In this document: positions 59,640 to 64,000 of the stretch, piece by piece | How the letters are laid out: the number at the start of each line of letters is the position of its first letter | How positions within the stretch are numbered: the stretch's first letter is position 1 | Assembly (NCBI RefSeq): GCF_018122625.2 | Contig: NZ_JAGQFT020000003.1 | Span: 1 to 64,000 of the forward strand | Source: Coralloluteibacterium stylophorae | GTDB lineage: Bacteria > Pseudomonadota > Gammaproteobacteria > Xanthomonadales > Xanthomonadaceae | Reading direction: 5' to 3' | DNA: 64,000 bases | Made by a program: the position numbers and the translations under genes | Notes under the pieces: generated by a model | What the model saw: only the letters and a program-made list of their open reading frames with translations | Told to the model about the DNA's origin: nothing | Databases searched by the model: none

Positions 59640-60619
59640 GCACGTCAGACGCCCCCGCCCCCTCGGCCCGCCAGCGTCGCTGGGCCATCGCCAAGCGCGT
59701 GCTGGTCGCGGCGTTCCTCGCGCTGGTCGTGTTCCTGCTGGTGCGCCATGCCAGCACGGTCGACTGGGAAGAGGTCGGCAAGGCGCTGCGCGAGACCGAT
59801 CCCCTGCTGCTGGCGGCGACGGCAGGGCTGTCGCTGCTGAGCTACGGCGTCTACTGCATGTTCGACCTGATGGGACGCCACTATACCGGCCACCACGTGC
59901 CGGTCTGGCGCACCTGCATGACCTCGCTGGTCTGCTACGCCTTCACCATCAACCTCGGCGCCCTGGTCGGCGGCGTGGGCCTGCGCTATCGCCTCTATGG
60001 CCGCGCCGGGCTGAAGCCGGCGACGGTGTCCCGGATCATGATGCTGGCGGTGTTCACCAACTGGAGCGGCTACCTGCTGCTCGGCGGCGCGCTGTTCGCG
60101 GCCGGCCTGGTGCCGACGCCCGAGGGCTGGTTCATCGGCGACATCGGGCTGCGCGTGATCGGCGCGGCGATGGTCGCCACCGCCCTGGCCTACCTCGGCG
60201 TCTGCGCATTCGCCAGGCGCCGCACCTGGCACGTCCGCGGGCATGCGGTCGAGTGGCCGGGCACGCGCATGGCGCTGCTGCAGCTCGGCCTGTCCACCGC
60301 GAACTGGATGCTGATGGGCTTCATCGTATGGCTGCTGCTCGGGCGCGAGCCGCAGTACCTGCCGGTGCTGGGCGTGCTCCTGATCGCGGCGATCGCCGGC
60401 ACCGCCGTCCACGTCCCGGCCGGGCTGGGCGTGCTGGAGGCGGTCTTCATCGCCCTCCTGGGCGGGCAGGTGCCCTCGCACGAGCTGCTCGCGGCGCTGT
60501 TCGCCTACCGCGGCGTCTACTATCTCGCGCCGCTGTGCCTGGCCGCCCTGGCCTACCTGGTCCTCGAGCTGCGGCACCGGCACGGTCGCGATCCGGAGGC
60601 GGAGCCGGCACGAACCTGA
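59636..60619 (+). CDS. ybhN: YbhN-family (UPF0104) flippase-like membrane protein
   Basis: A 327-residue protein with about eight helices of the YbhN/lysylphosphatidylglycerol-synthase-TM family. INLGALVGGVGLRYRLYGRAG is the conserved central motif, and VPAGLGVLEAVFIALL the late one. In E. coli ybhP-ybhO(clsB)-ybhN are adjacent, and here all are linked by 4-bp overlaps. A role in lipid translocation is inferred from the family. Start ATG 59636. Confidence 0.92.
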   Translation: MSTSDAPAPSARQRRWAIAKRVLVAAFLALVVFLLVRHASTVDWEEVGKALRETDPLLLAATAGLSLLSYGVYCMFDLMGRHYTGHHVPVWRTCMTSLVCYAFTINLGALVGGVGLRYRLYGRAGLKPATVSRIMMLAVFTNWSGYLLLGGALFAAGLVPTPEGWFIGDIGLRVIGAAMVATALAYLGVCAFARRRTWHVRGHAVEWPGTRMALLQLGLSTANWMLMGFIVWLLLGREPQYLPVLGVLLIAAIAGTAVHVPAGLGVLEAVFIALLGGQVPSHELLAALFAYRGVYYLAPLCLAALAYLVLELRHRHGRDPEAEPART

Positions 60620-60678
60620 ACGAACCCTTGGCGCCGGCGGCGTAGAATCGGGGGTCGCCCCCCGCAGCCGCCGCCCTC

Positions 60679-61962
60679 ATGCTCTACACCCTGCACGAAG
60701 CCCAGCGCGCGCTCCTGAGCCCGGTCACCTACTGGTCCGAGGCCTGCGCGCGGATGTTCTCGGAGCAGTCGAGCTGGCTGGCGCAGCTGCCCGGCGCCTC
60801 GCGCGTGGCCGCCGGCTGCGAGCTGATGTACCGGATCGGCAAGGACTACGAGAAGCCGGAGTTCGGCATCCACGAGGTCGAGGCGCACGGCCATCCGGTC
60901 GCGGTGCTGCAGCACACGGTGATGGAGAAGCCGTTCTGCAAGCTGCTGCGCTTCAAGCGCTACAGCGACGAGCCGGACTGCATCGAGGCGATGAAGCAGG
61001 ACCCCGCGGTGCTGGTGGTGGCGCCGCTCTCCGGCCACCATGCCACCCTGCTGCGCGACACCGTGCGCACCCTGCTGGCCGACCACAAGGTCTTCGTCAC
61101 CGACTGGACCGACGCGCGCATGGTCCCGCTGGAGGAAGGGGCCTTCCGGCTGGAAGACTACGTCGACTACGTGCGCGAGTTCATGCGCCACCGCGGCGCC
61201 GACCGCCTGCACGTCATCGCGGTGTGCCAGCCGACGGTCCCGGTGCTCGCCGCGGTCTCGCTCATGGCCGCGGCCGGCGAGGCCACCCCGCTGAGCCTGA
61301 CCCTGATGGGTGGCCCGGTCGATCCACGCCGCAGCCCGACCCAGGTCAACACCCTGGCCACCACCAAGCCGCTGTCGTGGTTCGAGAACAACGTCATCCA
61401 CGAGGTACCGCAGGGCTACCCCGGGAGCGGCCGCGCGGTGTACCCGGGATTCCTGCAGCACGCGGGCTTCATGGCGATGAACCCGGACCGCCACTTCCAG
61501 TCGCACTGGGACTTCTACATGGACCTGGTACGCGGCGACCTCGACGACGCCGACGCGCACCGGCGCTTCTACGACGAATACAACGCGGTGCTCGACATGG
61601 CCGCCGAGTACTACCTGGACACCATCGAGATCGTGTTCCAGCAGCACCTGCTGCCGAAGGGCGAATGGGTCATCGGCGGCGAGCGCGTGCGCCCGGAGAC
61701 GATCACCGCGACCCGGCTGCTGACCATCGAGGGCGAGCTCGACGACATCTCCGGCGTCGGCCAGACCCGCGCCGCGCACGACCTGTGCACCGGCATTCCC
61801 GCCGCCGGCCACGCCCACTACGAGGCGGAGGGAGCCGGTCACTACGGCATCTTCAGCGGCCGCCGCTGGCGCGAGCAGGTCTACCCGAAGGTGCGCGCCT
61901 TCATCCGCGGCGAACTGGCGGGAACGCCGGCACCGGCGCGCCGCGGCCGCGCCCGCCGCTGA
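60679..61962 (+). CDS. phaZ: Intracellular polyhydroxyalkanoate depolymerase PhaZ
   Basis: A 427-residue enzyme that mobilises stored polyhydroxybutyrate. The nucleophile is a Cys in IAVCQPTVPVL (AVCQP is the intracellular PhaZ form of the lipase box). The Asp and His of the triad probably lie in TIEGELDDISG and GAGHYGIFSG. The opening MLYTLHEAQRALL and YWSEACARMF are typical. No phaC or phasin gene is in the window. Start ATG 60679; 59 bp after ybhN. Confidence 0.93.
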   Translation: MLYTLHEAQRALLSPVTYWSEACARMFSEQSSWLAQLPGASRVAAGCELMYRIGKDYEKPEFGIHEVEAHGHPVAVLQHTVMEKPFCKLLRFKRYSDEPDCIEAMKQDPAVLVVAPLSGHHATLLRDTVRTLLADHKVFVTDWTDARMVPLEEGAFRLEDYVDYVREFMRHRGADRLHVIAVCQPTVPVLAAVSLMAAAGEATPLSLTLMGGPVDPRRSPTQVNTLATTKPLSWFENNVIHEVPQGYPGSGRAVYPGFLQHAGFMAMNPDRHFQSHWDFYMDLVRGDLDDADAHRRFYDEYNAVLDMAAEYYLDTIEIVFQQHLLPKGEWVIGGERVRPETITATRLLTIEGELDDISGVGQTRAAHDLCTGIPAAGHAHYEAEGAGHYGIFSGRRWREQVYPKVRAFIRGELAGTPAPARRGRARR

Positions 61963-61969
61963 GCGCGGC

Positions 61970-62359
61970 TCACGGCAACGCCGCGCCGACCAGCGCGATG
62001 CCCAGCACCGACGCCACCCAGACCAGGCTGCGCACCCACGGCACGCCCAGGGCGTACAGCGGCAGATAGACCAGCCGCGCGCCGAGGTAGAGCTGGGCAC
62101 CGAGCGTGCTGGTCGCGTCCTGCCGCCCTGCCACGACGACGATCAGCACCAGCGCCGCGAAGAAGGGAAAGGTCTCGCGGAAGTTCCCGCTCGCCCGCGC
62201 CAGCCGCGCGGCGACGCCGGCGAGCGGAGGAACCTCCGCGTCGCGCGCCGAGGCGTTCCAGGCGATGCCGCGCTGCGCGGTGGCCGCGGCTGCCGCCAGC
62301 AGCACGTGCGCGAAGCCCAGGACCACCGCCCAGGCGAGGATGACGAGTTCCGCAGCCAT
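61970..62359 (-). CDS. MAPEG-family membrane protein
   Basis: A 129-residue, four-helix membrane protein of the MAPEG family (membrane-associated proteins in eicosanoid and glutathione metabolism). The segment RASGNFRETFPFFAALVLIV contains the FRET-like charged pair, and the late LYLGARLVYLPLYALGVPWVRS is the family signature. Bacterial members of this short type have unknown function; glutathione transferase activity is possible. Start ATG 62359. It converges on phaZ and lies 64 bp downstream of the diguanylate cyclase. Confidence 0.9.
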   Translation of the reverse strand: MAAELVILAWAVVLGFAHVLLAAAAATAQRGIAWNASARDAEVPPLAGVAARLARASGNFRETFPFFAALVLIVVVAGRQDATSTLGAQLYLGARLVYLPLYALGVPWVRSLVWVASVLGIALVGAALP

Positions 62360-62423
62360 GGCCGTTCCCGTACCGGGGAGGCGCGAGCCTCCGACCCGGC
62401 GCGGCCACGCGGCGTGAGGATCC

Positions 62424-64000
62424 TCAACCGGCAGCGGCTTCCGCCGGCAGCGCCTCGACGATGCGGTTGCGGCCGGCGCGCTTGGCGGCGTACATCGCGT
62501 CGTCGGCCAGTCGCAGCAGCGCCTCGACCGACTCGACGCCGGGGGCCACGTGCGCCACGCCGACGCTGGCGGTGACCGCGACCGGCGGATCCAGCCGCTG
62601 CCCGGCGGCGCCGATCGCGGGACACAGCGCCGCGATGCGGGCGCGCGCCACCTCGGGCGCGACGCCCGGCAGCACCACCAGGAACTCCTCTCCGCCCATC
62701 CGGGCGACGTGGTCGTCGACGCGCACGTGCGCACGCAGCACCGAGGCGACCTCGACCAGGACCCTGTCGCCCATGTGGTGCCCGTGGCGGTCGTTGATCG
62801 TCTTGAAGTGGTCGATGTCGACGAAGGCGATCGAGCCGCCCGCGCCACCGGCCCTGCAGCCCGCGATCAGGTCCTCCAGGCGTGCCAGCGCCGCCCGGCG
62901 GTTCTCCACGCCGGTCAGCGGATCGGTATCGGCGAGCACGCGCATCGCGTCGCGCTGCCGGCGCAGGCTGCCCAGGCGCAGCTGCAGGCCCAGGATCGCG
63001 ATCAGCAGCATGAAGGTGCCGGCGGTGACCAGCAGCTCGAGCTCGTAGGCGCGCGCGGTGGCGCTGCCGGCGGCCACGCTCCCGAAGATCGCCAGGAACG
63101 GCAGCCCGCCGACGACGGCGCGCACCGCACGGCTCTCGCCACGCGCCATCGACACCGCGCCCGCCAGCACGGCGAGCCCGGCGCTGGCGACGAACACGCA
63201 CAGCAGCGCTCCGGCGGCCGGGCCGAGCGCGGCGTCGGGCAGCAGGAAGGCGCCGGCCGCGCCCACGCCGGCCAGCGACGGCGCCGCGCGGAGCGGCGCG
63301 CGCATGCGCGGCAGCCGCCGCTCCACGCCGCTGAACTTGCAGAGCACGTAGAACACGCCGCCGACCACCAGCATGCCCAGGCCCACGATGGCGCGGCGGC
63401 TGTTGCCGGCCATCTCGATCCAGGGTTCGGGGTAGCCGGCGAGTCCGCAGACCAGGGCCATCCAGAACGCGAACAGCAACGCGTAGGCGACGTAGCTCAG
63501 GAACGAGGTCTCGCGCGTGCCGATGAAGCTCAGCAGGGCGGCCAGCGCCAGCGCCGAGATCACCGCCAGGGCGGCGACGCGGACCACGAAACGGCCGGTG
63601 TCCTCGCGCTGCACGTCCGCCGGCGCGCCGATCCGCACCACCGGTCTCCACGGCGCGACCTGCGCCTCCAGGCGCACCCGGATCGGCCGCGTGTCGCCCG
63701 CCGGCGGGACCAGCACGGTGCCGACGCCGGCCCGGAAGCGCGAGTCCAGCGTGCGCGCGTCCAGCATCGTGCCGCAGACCCGCCGCGTGCCGTGCTCGAT
63801 CACCACTTCGCCGCTGACGGCGTTGATCACGTTGACCGCCTGCGGATGCCCGGACCAGCCGCCGCGCGGCGCCGGGATCTCGATCGTGCGCGCCAGGGAG
63901 GCGTCGCCGCTCCGGCAGCGGGTGGCGTGGCCCTCGTTCACCGACGGCGAACCCAGCACCATGGCCCCGGCCGCGCCTTCCGCCGCGGCCGCCGGCAGCA
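62424..64000 (-). CDS. Membrane-bound diguanylate cyclase (7TM + GGDEF), 5' end off the window
   Basis: At least 512 residues from ATG 63962, but the frame stays open to the window edge. The next codons upstream read like the end of a signal peptide (LPAAAAEGAAGA), so the true start is outside. After a periplasmic 7TMR-DISMED2-like domain come about seven helices and a GGDEF domain (TDPLTGVENRRAAL, FVDIDHFKTIND, RMGGEEF). An I-site RxxD (RVDD) sits five residues before the GGEEF, so product feedback is expected. It makes c-di-GMP; no EAL domain. Confidence 0.93.
   Translation of the reverse strand, partial: LPAAAAEGAAGAMVLGSPSVNEGHATRCRSGDASLARTIEIPAPRGGWSGHPQAVNVINAVSGEVVIEHGTRRVCGTMLDARTLDSRFRAGVGTVLVPPAGDTRPIRVRLEAQVAPWRPVVRIGAPADVQREDTGRFVVRVAALAVISALALAALLSFIGTRETSFLSYVAYALLFAFWMALVCGLAGYPEPWIEMAGNSRRAIVGLGMLVVGGVFYVLCKFSGVERRLPRMRAPLRAAPSLAGVGAAGAFLLPDAALGPAAGALLCVFVASAGLAVLAGAVSMARGESRAVRAVVGGLPFLAIFGSVAAGSATARAYELELLVTAGTFMLLIAILGLQLRLGSLRRQRDAMRVLADTDPLTGVENRRAALARLEDLIAGCRAGGAGGSIAFVDIDHFKTINDRHGHHMGDRVLVEVASVLRAHVRVDDHVARMGGEEFLVVLPGVAPEVARARIAALCPAIGAAGQRLDPPVAVTASVGVAHVAPGVESVEALLRLADDAMYAAKRAGRNRIVEALPAEAAAG

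Overview
The window is 64 kb of very GC-rich bacterial chromosome with dense coding, many 4-bp start/stop overlaps and no rRNA, tRNA, phage or insertion-sequence genes that I can see. Gene content and order (pyrG-kdsA-eno-ftsB-ispD, ispF-truD, parE, a LOV kinase, many signal peptides, a Xanthomonad-like CTP synthase glutaminase motif, and the GTCGCGGCTGAAGCCGCTCCTACA-type short repeat) point to a gammaproteobacterium of the Lysobacteraceae/Xanthomonadaceae, probably a Luteimonas- or Lysobacter-like environmental species. Genus is inference.

Layout. 0-3.5 kb: opgD (periplasmic glucan), a small lipoprotein, and truD/ispF. 3.6-11.3 kb: an accessory island. It holds a MalT-type LuxR regulator facing a four-gene operon: TonB receptor, Tat-exported flavin amine oxidase, secreted c-type cytochrome and a RidA protein with its own signal peptide. 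The island sits exactly between ispD and ispF, which are normally adjacent, and reads as a self-contained periplasmic amine-oxidation system. 11.6-16.5 kb: the housekeeping run pyrG-kdsA-eno-ftsB-ispD. 16.7-29.8 kb: parE, a NUDIX hydrolase, an AEC transporter, hutG-like, gor-dadA-like-DUF418-slyD, an NlpC/P60 lipoprotein, a thioesterase, a YkvA-like protein and an RhlE-like helicase.

29.8-44.5 kb: an SDR, an Atg22-like MFS transporter, hemJ, the formaldehyde operon frmA-ynfA-fghA, a NUDIX hydrolase, an OmpR/EnvZ-type pair divergent from two secreted proteins (one EF-hand), a dicarboxylate/glutamate symporter, a PilZ protein, an AlkX/YcaQ glycosylase, a methyltransferase preceded by an intrinsic terminator that probably ends a small RNA, and a PadR-HAAS pair with a clear operator palindrome. 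44.6-53.6 kb: small unknowns, a periplasmic cyclophilin, an SrkA kinase, a blue-light LOV histidine kinase with a divergent receiver gene, a BCCT transporter and a DUF885 metallopeptidase-like lipoprotein.

53.7-64 kb: envelope and stress genes. These are a five-BON-domain periplasmic protein and a low-complexity secreted protein that share the same direct-repeat promoter element. Next come an unknown secreted protein coupled to the YbhP-ClsB-YbhN lipid operon, an intracellular PHA depolymerase and a MAPEG protein. A membrane diguanylate cyclase runs off the right edge. The most promising items are the periplasmic amine-oxidation island, the small-RNA candidate near 42.5 kb, the shared GTGAA-N17-GTGAA elements, and the split LOV signalling pair.
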